A stretch of 64,000 nucleotides of DNA from Draconibacterium sp. (GCA_016705335.1 JADIYN010000009.1:1-64000); one strand, 5' to 3'. Shown: positions 9,689-20,437, counted from the first letter of the stretch. Made by a program: numbers and translations. Notes: generated from the letters alone by a model not told the origin.

Positions 9689-12553
9689 TTATCCGGGCAA
9701 CATTTTCTTTAATTCAATGGCAGCCCTCACCTGTTTCTGCACCATTACTTTGCTAATGAATGCCGCATTGTTCCAATTCTGCGTAAAAATGGCGGGTTGA
9801 ATTCCATCCAAATACCCCTCGGTTGGAAGTTCAGGAAAATGTTGCCAGCTAAAATCATTTTCGCCTGTTCCGGGGACTGAATTTTCCGGTGTTTCATCTA
9901 GGCCAAACCGCAGTTCAGTCATTCGCTCTTCAAAAATTACGAAGTAATCTGCGGATTCTTCCTTTTTTATCGGAAAGCCAAGAAACACAATATCAGGAGG
10001 CATTTCACCCTCAAAAACAGGATGAGTTCGTTCTGCACTTTGGGTTAAATCAGGTTTTCCATTCGTTTTTTTAACCAGGTAGATAAGTGTATTGCTGAAT
10101 TTTTGAAGCAATTCTCCCCTTATTAACAGCACCATTTGATTTTGATCTTCCTGTTGATTATTCAATTTACCGGGCACAGGATTATCACCCAACCGGTTCT
10201 CTTTTTTCCAGTTTGAAAGCTTGTCAATATCTTTGTCTTCATCGCGCGTAAGCAGCCACTTTTCAATTGCATTTTCATATGCATCAGCTATTTCCTTCAC
10301 TATATCACTTGGTGCGGCAACAAGGTAAGCTGCTTCTATTCTTTGAAATGTATTAAATTCGTCTCCGTACTTTTTCTGAATTTGTTCAAGTAATTTTAAA
10401 CCTATCTCAGTTTTTCTAAACTGTTCCTTTTCATTGTCATCCACTGAATAAATTGAAGTATCCCAGAAACTTCTGAAATAACTTCCCCGATGGTCAGTTG
10501 GAAATTCTCTCCATAACAATTCCGACGCCATTTCATGATTTAAACCCACCATGAAAGCTTCAATAAAACGGCGGTTGGTTTGTAAAAGTCCTACCGTGTT
10601 TTGCGGCACATTTTCCAATCCGGGCAAAATATAATCCTGCGACATCGACCTTAAAAAGTGGTACATCGGACGGTGAAACTCAGGATACCATTTTACAGGG
10701 TGTAATTCATCCTCCGCTACATTTTGAGTGACTTCGGTTTTTTCAATATTTCTGAAATTGGCAACCCTGCTTTTAATCATCGATTCAATCGTTTTTTTGG
10801 GGTTCAACGCTAAAATCGTTTTATCAACAACATCTGAAAAAGTTTTATCAACCGGTTCGGCAACTGTGATTACAGGCGTAGGGCTAACTGTAATTACAGA
10901 AGTAGGCCTAACTGTAATTACAGGAGTAGCGGCAACTTTTGTAAATGAATCTTTCAATCCGCTCACCTTAAAACTCAAATTAACCAAACGTGAATTTACA
11001 ATTGGCTTGAATTCGGGTTTCACCTCAGTTTTCTTTACTTTGAAGAGGAATTTCTGTGTTTTTACATTTGTAAGTTTATTTGTAATTGTGCTGCTATTCA
11101 GAAATGCACCGATGGTTTTATCTGGTTCAAAAGCGATTTTATTTTTTAGAGGTAAAGCCATTTTAAAAACATTATTCGGCTTCATCTTTTCAAGGCGTTT
11201 AAACATTTGACCGGATATTTCACGGCCAAACCTGCCAAGATTGAGTTCCTGATTTACTTTTTGCACTTTACTCAACTGTTCCCAGGCGGCTTTCATCAGG
11301 TTTTCCTGGTTTTCTTTTACAAACTGTACTCCCAATCCGGCTGCTGCCCGGTGACGAAAATCAAGATTTAATTCTTCAAGCCAAAGGTTTTTGTTTTGCG
11401 TTTCACTCCCAATGGGTTTTCCCTGCATTGAAGCATACCATTCACCATAAACAGGTGGAGTTACCCTTAATTTTGTTTCAGTTTCACCATTTTCGTTTTG
11501 AATTTTCTGTTCCCGTTTATTTAATATTCCGGCCAAAGATTCCTGTTTCTTTTTGCTGAGCTCAATATTTTCACTGTCATTTGAAATATCCATGCCCCAA
11601 GGCTGGACAGTTGTATCCAAAGATTTAAGCGCGGCTTCCATCTGCAATTCCAGCCCGTTTTCCTCCAGCATTCCATAACCCGGATTGTGGCAATCGATGG
11701 TACGGAGTCCCATGTTTTCCAAATCGCGGGGTTTTAATTTGCGTACAAGATTTTCGAAATCGCCACCGGTTCCAGTGCTAAATTCCCAATCGAAATAATA
11801 AGGAATGATATTGCCTGCTCCATTCGCCGGAGTTTCCCATGTTAGCAACGTTCTTTCCTGTGTTTCATTGATATTGCCCATTGCAGCCTCAGCGCCAATT
11901 TTAAACGCCGGTACCAAAAAAGCATGATACTTTGTCTGTTTTTTTAATTTGCGCGGGCACAACAAACGACAAACTGCTTTTTGGGGTGTCAGTTTTATCC
12001 CATTTACAACTTGCTCAGGTGAAACCTCTTTAATCTCCAGTTTGTGCACATGCGCCCACCGCCATGATTCTTTTAAATCGGGCAAAACTGCATTTGGTTT
12101 TAGCTGAATTTGTGGCGGAAGTTCTTTTCTTGAATTTTGTATTTTCTCAAATTCTCCAACTTCCTTATCTCCATTCCCGGTTTTTAAAACAATGAGCGCC
12201 AACCAGGGAATCCAGTTTTTATCATCATTTTGCAGGCTGCTGAACCGCCACAAAAAATCAGGTTCTGAAAATTCAATAAACGGAATAAGAGAACTTTCAA
12301 AATTATTTGTGTTGGGTGAAGGAGCCTTGCGTGAAATAATATTCTCATTTATTCCCAATATATCACCCGGCCCCAGAAGGGTAATATTTTTTTCGACAAT
12401 TCCTGAGTTAACCGGATTATCAGAAATATCATTAGCTGTAACCGTAAGTTTTACAGGTACAACCAATCGTTGCCCCGACACAGTTTTGTGCTCTGCCAGG
12501 GTTGTTAAACCCTGCCTCATGTAAGGCAAAAAATAATTTATTCGTTGTGCCAT
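9689..12553 (-). CDS. Conserved large protein of unknown function (954 aa)
   Basis: An intact frame of 954 residues beginning MAQRINYFLPYMRQGL. I do not know a function. The N-terminal pattern (YLPYMRxGL, LLGPGDILGI, FIEFSEPDFLWRFSS, WIPWLALIVL) resembles hypothetical proteins in other phyla that I recall beside PhoD-like and DUF6603-like genes; that is memory, not a search. Around residues 540-563 is a Pro/Thr/Val linker built of three 8-residue repeats (PxxVITV). The C-terminal ~350 residues are mostly helical and include YHFLRSMSQDYILPGLENVP, HEMASELLWREFPTDHRGSY and VFEGEMPPDIVFLGF. No signal peptide, transmembrane helix or catalytic motif is evident. It lies 33 bp after the 578-aa gene and 25 bp before the PhoD-like gene. 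It is one of the few long cluster genes without a frame break. Confidence 0.8.
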   Translation of the reverse strand: MAQRINYFLPYMRQGLTTLAEHKTVSGQRLVVPVKLTVTANDISDNPVNSGIVEKNITLLGPGDILGINENIISRKAPSPNTNNFESSLIPFIEFSEPDFLWRFSSLQNDDKNWIPWLALIVLKTGNGDKEVGEFEKIQNSRKELPPQIQLKPNAVLPDLKESWRWAHVHKLEIKEVSPEQVVNGIKLTPQKAVCRLLCPRKLKKQTKYHAFLVPAFKIGAEAAMGNINETQERTLLTWETPANGAGNIIPYYFDWEFSTGTGGDFENLVRKLKPRDLENMGLRTIDCHNPGYGMLEENGLELQMEAALKSLDTTVQPWGMDISNDSENIELSKKKQESLAGILNKREQKIQNENGETETKLRVTPPVYGEWYASMQGKPIGSETQNKNLWLEELNLDFRHRAAAGLGVQFVKENQENLMKAAWEQLSKVQKVNQELNLGRFGREISGQMFKRLEKMKPNNVFKMALPLKNKIAFEPDKTIGAFLNSSTITNKLTNVKTQKFLFKVKKTEVKPEFKPIVNSRLVNLSFKVSGLKDSFTKVAATPVITVRPTSVITVSPTPVITVAEPVDKTFSDVVDKTILALNPKKTIESMIKSRVANFRNIEKTEVTQNVAEDELHPVKWYPEFHRPMYHFLRSMSQDYILPGLENVPQNTVGLLQTNRRFIEAFMVGLNHEMASELLWREFPTDHRGSYFRSFWDTSIYSVDDNEKEQFRKTEIGLKLLEQIQKKYGDEFNTFQRIEAAYLVAAPSDIVKEIADAYENAIEKWLLTRDEDKDIDKLSNWKKENRLGDNPVPGKLNNQQEDQNQMVLLIRGELLQKFSNTLIYLVKKTNGKPDLTQSAERTHPVFEGEMPPDIVFLGFPIKKEESADYFVIFEERMTELRFGLDETPENSVPGTGENDFSWQHFPELPTEGYLDGIQPAIFTQNWNNAAFISKVMVQKQVRAAIELKKMLPG
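10862..10933 (-). repeat. Three tandem 24-bp repeats inside the 954-aa gene
   Basis: Three adjacent 24-bp units (10862-10885, 10886-10909, 10910-10933) share AACTGTRATTACAG and differ mainly at the 3' end. On the coding strand they give repeated P-T-x-V-I-T-V, a flexible linker between the N- and C-terminal parts of the protein. Because the period is a multiple of three, copy number could vary without breaking the frame. Confidence 0.85.
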
Positions 12554-12586
12554 TTTACAGCATCTTAATTTTCATTTCGTTTATCC

Positions 12587-14323
12587 TTAAAACAGCAGTT
12601 GGTCAAATTTTAGCCCGCTGCTTCCTTCTCCTTTACCTGCAAGTACTTTTCTGCCTAACCAAATATAGGTTTTGCCATCAGTTCCCCTAACCCTTTGTCT
12701 TGTCAGTTGTACACGAACACCGGCGCGGGGAATGGCTTCTTCTCTGATTGTCAGCAAGTCGTTTTGAGCCAGCACGGAAAGCGGATCAATATCCACAGGT
12801 TCAGCATCTGCTTCATTTCGCATCATTACAGCCCGGCGCAATTCGATATTAGTATCACTATTCTCGATATGAAAAGGCAAATAAGGAATCCAGTTGGTTG
12901 GAACCTGCGTTGCCAGCCGAAACTGAGGAATAGTAGTTTCTCTTTCTTCAGGATTTGTAAAGGGACCGTTTAGTTCCAAATGTAGATCATAACCGTTGAT
13001 AGGCTTTCCCAATTCGTTACAAACTGTTTTTTCAATTCCCCAAACCATATTGGCATATTCATCCCTCATGAAAAGAATTTCTTCAATTGGTCGCGATTCC
13101 TGGCGATACGTTGTAACAGGCGGCAGATAAAGAAATTGCTCCTCTTTCCTGTAGAATTCCTGGTTGCTTTTTTCTCGCTCCCTTAACATATCCGAAGGTC
13201 TGATTTTGAATGCATCCCAAACTTTTAACGGATTGGCATCCAAAAACTGACCAGTATTTTTATCATTATTAATTATGGTTGTTATCCCGAATACATCTTT
13301 AACGGTGATGCGGTTAATCCAGCAAATTTCTCCCTGTTCCATTTCAAAAGGAATTGTAAACCAGTCGTTATCAGAAACAATTGAAAAATCGATGATCATC
13401 AGTTTAACAAGGTCAGCCTGATCGACTTCCATTCCAGATAAATCAAGTTTACTGTCTTCAAAAGCATACAATCGTTTGTCGGGCATGGCAGCAAAAGATA
13501 CTCTTACTGGCATAAAAACATCTGAATCGGCTGTATTTTCTGAAGGATCAATACCAATTTTTGAGTTATCAAAAGAAAACCAGTCAAGATTTCCACTTTG
13601 ATAATCAGGTGCGTTCAGTTCAATACTCTTTTCACCATGCACATTAAATTTATGAACCAGGTTTGTTGATTGCCACGAAGATTCATCTCCAGCAGGCAAA
13701 TAAAGTTGCTGATACCAATTTTTAAGCTTATTGGCTGCGGTTTCCAGCGGGGTAAAATCACCTGTTGGAAATTCATTTTTTTGAATTTTCTCCCACAAAC
13801 TTCCACCGTTAATCACATTTCCGGTCATCAGGTTAAAAAACCGCTGTGATTTCTGATCGGGTTTTCCATTCAGCATTAATGGAAATTCAGTTCTGAGTTT
13901 ATTTATAAGATCTTCTGATTCACTTCGTGAAAAATTTGCTTTAATGATTTCTTCAAATTTTTGTCCTATCCGAACTTTATCACGCAAATTAACAGGTTGA
14001 ATTTCCATCGCTTCAACCCGGGCTTCTAATGGAACATTTCCAATTTCCTTTTTTGATTCCTTATTCAGAAAAGAATAGAAGTTAAGCATCTCTTTCCTGA
14101 AGTTGGCATGTGCACCAATTGGCGAGCCGTTATCTTCACCTTTAAATTCGCCAAACTGCCATTGCCGACCGAGCATCCACAACGGATCAGCAGTTCGCAT
14201 TTCAAGTCCCGATTCATCATCACCATTTCTTGACCGGCCTTCCAACCGGAATTGTGGTATAAAACCCAATGTTCCCTGTTCAACAGGAAACAAATTTCGT
14301 TTTATTTTAAAGTACAAACTCAT
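12587..14323 (-). CDS. Conserved protein of unknown function (578 aa)
   Basis: The start is set at the ATG at 14321-14323 (MSLYFKIKRNLFPV), preceded by AAGAGGT. An upstream ATG at 14359 would add 12 residues and overlap the previous stop. Residues ~30-70 contain the striking block GLEMRTADPLWMLGRQWQFG followed by EFKGEDNGSPIGAH; I recall similar DPLWMLARQWQ-GEFQGEDAGSP blocks in uncharacterised proteins of other phyla, but know no function. The rest is mixed alpha/beta with MPVRVSFAAMPDKRLYAFED near the middle and LPPVTTYRQESRPIEE later. The C-terminus (RAGVRVQLTRQRVRG, then TYIWLGRKVLAGKGEG) is basic. No export signal. It sits 8 bp after the ~1475-aa gene and 33 bp before the 954-aa gene, so probably the same transcript and complex. 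Confidence 0.8.
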   Translation of the reverse strand: MSLYFKIKRNLFPVEQGTLGFIPQFRLEGRSRNGDDESGLEMRTADPLWMLGRQWQFGEFKGEDNGSPIGAHANFRKEMLNFYSFLNKESKKEIGNVPLEARVEAMEIQPVNLRDKVRIGQKFEEIIKANFSRSESEDLINKLRTEFPLMLNGKPDQKSQRFFNLMTGNVINGGSLWEKIQKNEFPTGDFTPLETAANKLKNWYQQLYLPAGDESSWQSTNLVHKFNVHGEKSIELNAPDYQSGNLDWFSFDNSKIGIDPSENTADSDVFMPVRVSFAAMPDKRLYAFEDSKLDLSGMEVDQADLVKLMIIDFSIVSDNDWFTIPFEMEQGEICWINRITVKDVFGITTIINNDKNTGQFLDANPLKVWDAFKIRPSDMLREREKSNQEFYRKEEQFLYLPPVTTYRQESRPIEEILFMRDEYANMVWGIEKTVCNELGKPINGYDLHLELNGPFTNPEERETTIPQFRLATQVPTNWIPYLPFHIENSDTNIELRRAVMMRNEADAEPVDIDPLSVLAQNDLLTIREEAIPRAGVRVQLTRQRVRGTDGKTYIWLGRKVLAGKGEGSSGLKFDQLLF

Positions 14324-14331
14324 ACCTCTTT

Positions 14332-17300
14332 TTACTTGTTTCCGGGAATATTGAACCAATAAGTCATTGGCAAAATGTATCCGTATTCCTGAATCACTTC
14401 CAGGTCCACCATTCTTATTTTATATAAATCCATGGTGTCATAAAGTATATCCCTGAGATCATCTTCCGACCAGAAGAAATTGCTCTCCTGCCCTGCTTTG
14501 GGATGAACGGCAAGCAAAATCGCCTGTGGAGGTTCATTGTTCGGAATATTGTAATTAAAACTTAATCCTGTATTCATTTTTTTATCAGGAATGTGCTCTG
14601 AAAATTCTTCTACCACCAAGCCAAAAACCGGATTTTCCAACACTATTTTTTCAGGTGCATATAAAACTGTGCTTTCACAACCTTCAGGATAATACTTTCC
14701 GTCCGGCAAGGGGAAAGTTTCACCACTGTTGGAATCTTTGTAAATTGGTTGTGAGTTGAATTGTTTTTCAAGCAATAAATCAATTTCGTGTTTAGACAGC
14801 GCAACCCACGGGTATTGCAACAAAGTTGGCATTTGAACTACTGTATAATTATTTTTTGCAGTTAATCCCATGGTTTGATTCCACACCTTATTAACCATCA
14901 GCCAATCTTCGAAAATTTCCGAATTTTCATAAATCTGTGCAACGCCCTGTACCCAGTTTTTAATTCGTTCCTGTCCCCACACCTGCTCCGTATCATTATC
15001 CGCCGAATCCCCAACCAGCATTTGTTGTTTATTACTGTTTATTGTTTCAATAAATTTTGCTGATCCAACTGCAGGAGGTAAAAGAATAAATACCTCGCCG
15101 AAAAGGATTTTTGCGACTTGTTGCAACAACTCAAAAGCCTTGTAAAAATTACCTTCAGAATCGTATTTTGCAAACAAGACTTCCACAGAACTTATTTTTG
15201 CTTCAATTACATTTTTCAATTTAACTGTATCTGGCGGAGTGTTTTCAAGAAAAGCTGTTTTAGCCGATTCAAAGTCGAGATTTGCCAAAAATTGCAATGC
15301 GTTTTTTTGTGACAAATCAGCACTTGACAATTCTTTTAATCGCCCTGTAAGTGCCTGTAAACGATTACTTTTTATCTCATCCAACAATTTTCTGTCATAT
15401 TGAACTGTTTCACTTTCCATCGTTAAATCATCCGATTTTAAATACCGGCATTTACCAAGCAAAGATTTGGCAGTTCGCGCAACTTCAAGCGCCTGATTTA
15501 GTGATCTCCCATTTGCAGAATTGGAATCAGTTATCACATATTTTGTATCTCCCGGTAAATTTTCCAACAGTTCCTGAGCAGCATTTCTAATCCTTAATTC
15601 AAGCTCGCCTGCCCCATCAGAAACCGGGTCTTCACTTAAATACAAAAAATCGAGGTAACTAATTTTCAAATCAGCCAAAGTAATTTCTGCTGAATCTGCT
15701 AAACTGTCATCCTGTATATTTCGAAATTCTACCAGGCAGGTTATTTTATCCATTGGCCCAATGTTATCCTTCAGCCATTTTTCAAGATTTGGCTCTGCAA
15801 AAGCCCGTGTATTTTCGACAGTAATTTGTTCCGTATTGGACTGAAAAACCATCACCAGTTTATGTTTGATTCCTGTACCGGGGATTTTTGTTTTCAGAGA
15901 TTCAATAACAGGAGGTTCAATTTCTCCTTTTGTAGCATCAATTGCAGCGGCGGCTTGGGTTAAATTCCCTTGTGTTAACTGGTAACCAGCTTCATAAAAA
16001 AGTGTATCCAGACTGGCATCCATCGTATCTTCCAGCTTTTCAATCTGACTTTTTACCTGTTCTTTTACAAGAGTATTTATCTCAGCCGGAAGGGTTTCCT
16101 TATTTTTAATTGCTTTTAAACCGTCAATTACACTCAAATTCACAAAACCGGTTGAATCTCCTGTTACATTTTCATAAAGCGGAAATTTTTCACGAAGTGT
16201 ATAGATTTCCTCATGCAGATTATTTTCGTGAAGATGGCGTTCCAGTTGGTAGCCTAAAAGTGCCTCCAGTTGCTGTCCCTGCCGTATTCCTTCAAGTAAA
16301 AACCGGCCTTTTTGTATGCGATCGGAAGTAAGGTTTACAGTAAACGGATTGCTTTGTTCTTCATCTTTATGAGACAAAAAGGAGTTTTTAAAAACAGAAG
16401 AAGCAATGGTTTGTGCTATACCGGGCGTATGAATAATTCCGCCGGCTTCGCGATAAATATCAGTAAGTGATTCAGGATTTACAGGAGTTGCATCTTTTTC
16501 AAGGTCTTCAACCCAGCCATATATACCAAAATAAATCCCTTTTTCATGATCAGGATTGCTTCTTATTTCTTCAATTTTGCGGGCTGCCAAAGATGAAATC
16601 CACGCATCCAACCTGTAGCTGTTTAAATCGATAGCTTCGCCAATGGCCTTTATTTGTGCTTCTTTTTGGTCTTTACTTTCCGGAATTGCCTGAATAAAGT
16701 TTATAATTTCCTGGCCCAGATTTATAAATGAAGCTTTTATCTCCTCAAATTTCGTTTCATTTTTCAGGGTAAAAAGAGGATTTCCCGGTACTACATTTTC
16801 ACTTTCCTTTACCGGAATTTTTTTAATTGTTCCATCAAAGGGCGCTGTAATTGCAATACTTTTTGAATTTGTACCCAAAATGGTAATAATTGAATCTCCT
16901 TTTACAACGGCTGAACCTACCGCTTTTTCTATTGCTGAAATTTTGAAACCCTGACCACCTGAAGCTTCATTTGCAATTTCAGGTTCAAAAACGATTTCAC
17001 GAAAATATAACTGGCAGGCATTGATATAACTTCTCACAAAAAGATCGGTAAACAGACTTAGATTTCCCTTGTACTGAACCAGTTCATTCTCTATTTGATT
17101 TTTAATCGCAGAGATAAAATCCTGAAAATTAGTTAAGTCTCCTTCAGTAAATGAAAAATTATCATTTATATTATCATCGGTTGTAAGTTTTTTTCCCTCA
17201 TGATCTGTTAGTACTGAAGTTCCATTTTCAAATCCAACAAGGTTTGTATTTCCGTTGTTGAAACTTAATAAGGGAGCTCTCAGGAATTGATCGATTTGCC

Positions 17301-18757
17301 TGGAGAAATCTTTTTCGTTCAAATCAAATAAACCGGAAAGTGACGTTATATTTTCCTGAACCGTTCCAAAATCACCTCCCATTCCATTTAAGGAACTCAG
17401 TGAAGTGGTGGCCGGGTGATTTTGAACGAATTCAAATAACTTTCGTTTAAAGGCTTTGTATTCAAGTGTACGAATTTGCCATTTACCCGAGCATTCCTGC
17501 ATACTCAGTATTTTCATTATCTCTTCCGGTGTATCACCTCCCAGTAATCTTGGTATCCGGGTCTGATCTTTTGCCATTAAAAGCCATCGTTTCATCAATT
17601 GCGCGAAAAGAACAAGCATTTTATCCTCTAACTTTTCACTTTTACGGATATCGCTGTTTTCAGGTAAAAACACATTGCTGATATTCATAACCGGAAGAAT
17701 TCCGTAAGGTTGATTACCGATTTTCAAAGCTGAATATAAACCTCTGGCTTTTACATATTTTGAATAATGTTGCCAAATTGATTCATGAACTTCGCTGCTC
17801 AACTGGTTATCTAAAAGCATAAACAGTGGCTGGGCACCCAAAGCGAACCAACTGGCTTTTTGAACCAGTTCATTTAATCTGGGTGGCGTTTTATCGGCAA
17901 ATTGAACATGTTTTAAAAGATCAGTTTCAAATCCAAGACTTTTACCCAGATACTTTCCATTAGCTTGATAATGAATGTTTTGAACCTGCGAATTTTCATC
18001 TCTTTTATCCAACTGTAATTCTTCAACAGCATATTCAAAACTATCGGCTACTTCAAATTCATCTTTTGCAGAATGACCACTTTTTGAATTTTCAGTATTG
18101 TTGGTTGGCGTACTATAATTCAGGAAAGAAAATCCCTGTGTATATTGATGATTGCTTAACAGATCTGCCAGACCTTTTGCAGGGACTGTCGGATTTTCAT
18201 CATAACGAAACCCGCTGACTATTACCTTTTCAAATTTTGTATCGGAAGGGTTTATTTTGATTTTAATCCCCATTCCGGCTTTTATTGCCAGATTAAAATC
18301 CTTCAGCCACTCATCGCCGTCACCCAAAACAGTAAGTCCTTCGCGGTTAATAACAGAACCATCTCCCTGATATGTTGGCTTTTTATCACCATCCTTTATA
18401 TATATAAAAAACAAGCCTGTCGGGTAACCATTTAAAATAAAACGTTGGATCTGACTTTCCATCATTATTTACTGGCTGCTGATCTAACTCTTCACTACTG
18501 ATTTGAACGATCCAGGATGAACGATAAACACCATATTTTGAAACTAATTCTGACCAGAACTGCTTTTTATCTTCTTTCGTAGTGAGCTTTTTGAAAGCTA
18601 TTGCATCGGGTTTTTCTTCTTTTGAAAGAATTGGATTATGACTTTGTAAAAAAACAACATCCGGGAATGCTCTAATCCAGAGTTCATCAGCCACAAACCT
18701 GGTTTCAAGTTTCAATGGAAACAATAAGATAGGTATGTTGGAAACAGGATTTGCCAT
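14332..18757 (-). CDS. Giant conserved protein of unknown function, ~1475 aa (one frameshift)
   Basis: A 123-codon frame from ATG 18757 runs into the 1377-codon frame ending at 14332. The join, at GG near 18390, restores YFKWLPDRLVFYIYKDGDKK, so one base appears extra. The N-terminus (NIPILLFPLKLETRF, ELWIRAFPDVVFLQSHNP) looks like a conserved module I recall at the start of large hypothetical proteins elsewhere. Around residues 615-665 is a biotinyl/lipoyl-like hammerhead pattern (VKGDSIITILG, IAITAPFDGTIKKIPV, NVVPGNPLFTL), but no obvious modified Lys. The remainder is largely helical, with coiled-coil stretches around residues 940-1120. The C-terminus has PWVALSKHEIDLLLEKQF and FNYNIPNNEPPQAILLAVHP. 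No signal peptide or membrane segment. It is the first large gene of the cluster, 43 bp after the 74-aa coiled-coil gene. Function unknown; scaffold-like size and layout suggest a structural role. Confidence 0.8.
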
Positions 18758-18800
18758 AAACCTTAATTTTTAACCCAAAATCCCTAAAACTGATCTACAA

Positions 18801-19025
18801 TTATTTTTTAATATTTTTTGCCGTTTCCAGCTCAGAATTTCCATTACCGGAAATTACAGTAGCATCATTTGCAATTAACTCTTCCAAAACCTGGATAGCA
18901 CCACTAATACGAAGCATCGTATTACTAAGGTTGGCGGTCTCCTGCTCCAAAGCAATTAACCGTTCCTGACCTTTTTTATATTCGTCTTTTAATTCCTTTA
19001 AACGCGCCTTTATTTCGATATTCAT
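18801..19025 (-). CDS. Small coiled-coil protein (74 aa)
   Basis: A 74-residue protein (MNIEIKARLKELKDEYKKGQ...) made almost entirely of heptad-like charged helix over residues 3-52, with a short polar tail. It has no known family that I recognise. It is the first gene of the minus-strand giant-protein cluster, 43 bp upstream of the ~1475-aa gene, and has ~460 bp of gene-free DNA before it, so the cluster promoter probably lies there. A small coiled coil at the head of the cluster could be an adaptor or chaperone; this is inference. Confidence 0.75.
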   Translation of the reverse strand: MNIEIKARLKELKDEYKKGQERLIALEQETANLSNTMLRISGAIQVLEELIANDATVISGNGNSELETAKNIKK

Positions 19026-19483
19026 TTCTACAAATTTGAAAATAAGTGTATTTGATCACGAAAAAAAATTAGCATATTATTTACTATTTAACACTAATTT
19101 TTAAATTAAGAATGAAAACCAAACATTACTTATCGTACTCTTTATCAAGAATTTGATTTAATGACGATATTAATATCTGTTTATCCTTATATTTAGACAA
19201 GTTAAAACATTTTCTTTGAAAAATCAATGTGGGGTGGAATTTTTTTTATTTATTAAAAATTGTAGTCTGGAGAGATAATATTTCATTCATACAGAAATCT
19301 TATCAACTGCAAATTTCTTTTTCTTACAATATTTTGGCTGCGAAATAGGGTTCATTTTAACAGGAAGCTAAATATGGGTAAAATAAAATTCACCCCTTTT
19401 TTGCAATAAGTTCCAAATTAGAATTATCACATATACTGTGTAAGTTTATTTGATAGTGCCAATGATAGGAAAACATCTTTCCC
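19026..19483. other. Gene-free spacer, likely promoter region of the giant-protein cluster
   Basis: AT-rich DNA without a supportable gene. It separates the end of the nucleotide-sugar operon (19484) from the start of the 74-aa gene (19025), both on the minus strand, so it should hold the cluster's promoter and any terminator of the sugar operon. I do not see a clear TAnnTTTG element in a good position nor a strong hairpin. Confidence 0.5.
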
Positions 19484-20437
19484 TTATTTTTCTTTTTGAT
19501 TGCTTAGCAACTCATCAAAATAATTAATTGTTTGAATCAATCCTTCCCTTAGTTGAACTTTAGGTTCCCAACCGTTCAGTATTTCTCTCGCCAAAGTTAT
19601 ATCCGGCTGCCGTTGAGTTGGATCATCTTTTGGGAGCGGCATGTACACAATTTTCGATTTTGTTCCGGTGATATTTATAATTTCACTGGCAAGTTCCAGC
19701 ATTGTAAATTCACCCGGATTTCCAATATTTATTGGTCCTGTAAATGAATCATCAGTTGCCATCATGCGAGTCATCCCTTCAACCAAATCACTCACATACT
19801 GAAAACTTCTTGTTTGTTTTCCATCACCAAAAATGGTGATATCGTTTCCTTGTAAAGCCTGAACAATAAAATTGGACACTACCCTGCCATCATCGGGTTC
19901 CATTTTTGGCCCGTATGTGTTAAAAATCCTGATTATCTTTATTTTAACATTATTCTGCTGATGATAGTTTATAAACAATGATTCGGCACAACGTTTTCCC
20001 TCATCGTAACACGAACGAATTCCAATTGGGTTTACATGCCCCCAGTAACTTTCGGGCTGCGGGTGTAATTCAGGATCACCATAAACTTCGCTGGTTGAAG
20101 CCTGCAGTATTTTTGCCTTTATTCGTTTTGCCAATCCAAGCATATTAATGGCTCCCATTACCGATGTTTTTATGGTTTTAATTGGATTGTACTGATAATG
20201 TACGGGTGATGCAGGGCAAGCCAAATTATAAATTTCATCAACTTCAATATAATAAGGCATTGTAACATCTTGACGAACTAGTTCAAAATACTTATTATCA
20301 AGCAAATGAATTATTTTTTCTTTTTTACCGGTAAAAAAGTTATCCAGGCAAACAACATCATTCCCCTGATTTAGCAAGGATTCACAAAGATGAGAACCCA
20401 CAAAACCAGCTCCTCCCGTTACCAATATTCTTTTCAT
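19484..20437 (-). CDS. uxs: UDP-glucuronate decarboxylase (UDP-xylose synthase)
   Basis: A 317-aa extended short-chain dehydrogenase. It would oxidise and decarboxylate UDP-glucuronate to UDP-xylose in the cytosol with bound NAD. The Rossmann motif GGAGFVGSH is at residues 8-16, the active-site block ASTSEVYGDP is at about 113-122, and the YDEGK catalytic Tyr/Lys is at about 144-148. IFNTYGPKM and GDGKQTRSFQYVSD are the sugar-nucleotide region typical of UXS and RmlB-like enzymes. The length matches bacterial UXS. It starts 2 bp after the stop of ugd, whose product is its substrate, so the two genes form a UDP-glucose to UDP-xylose operon, presumably for surface polysaccharide. A 4-epimerase is a less likely alternative. 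Confidence 0.9.
   Translation of the reverse strand: MKRILVTGGAGFVGSHLCESLLNQGNDVVCLDNFFTGKKEKIIHLLDNKYFELVRQDVTMPYYIEVDEIYNLACPASPVHYQYNPIKTIKTSVMGAINMLGLAKRIKAKILQASTSEVYGDPELHPQPESYWGHVNPIGIRSCYDEGKRCAESLFINYHQQNNVKIKIIRIFNTYGPKMEPDDGRVVSNFIVQALQGNDITIFGDGKQTRSFQYVSDLVEGMTRMMATDDSFTGPINIGNPGEFTMLELASEIINITGTKSKIVYMPLPKDDPTQRQPDITLAREILNGWEPKVQLREGLIQTINYFDELLSNQKEK

Noticed and set aside
10728..11210. 160-codon plus-strand frame antisense to the 954-aa gene
   Set aside because: It is the shadow of the opposite strand, including the 24-bp repeat region, and its hydrophobic repeats are only complements of the real codons.
1902..19025. Cluster as a standard prophage or contractile tail/injection system
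   Set aside because: No capsid, portal, terminase, sheath, tube, baseplate or AAA+ ATPase gene is present; only the S74 fibre domain is phage-like.
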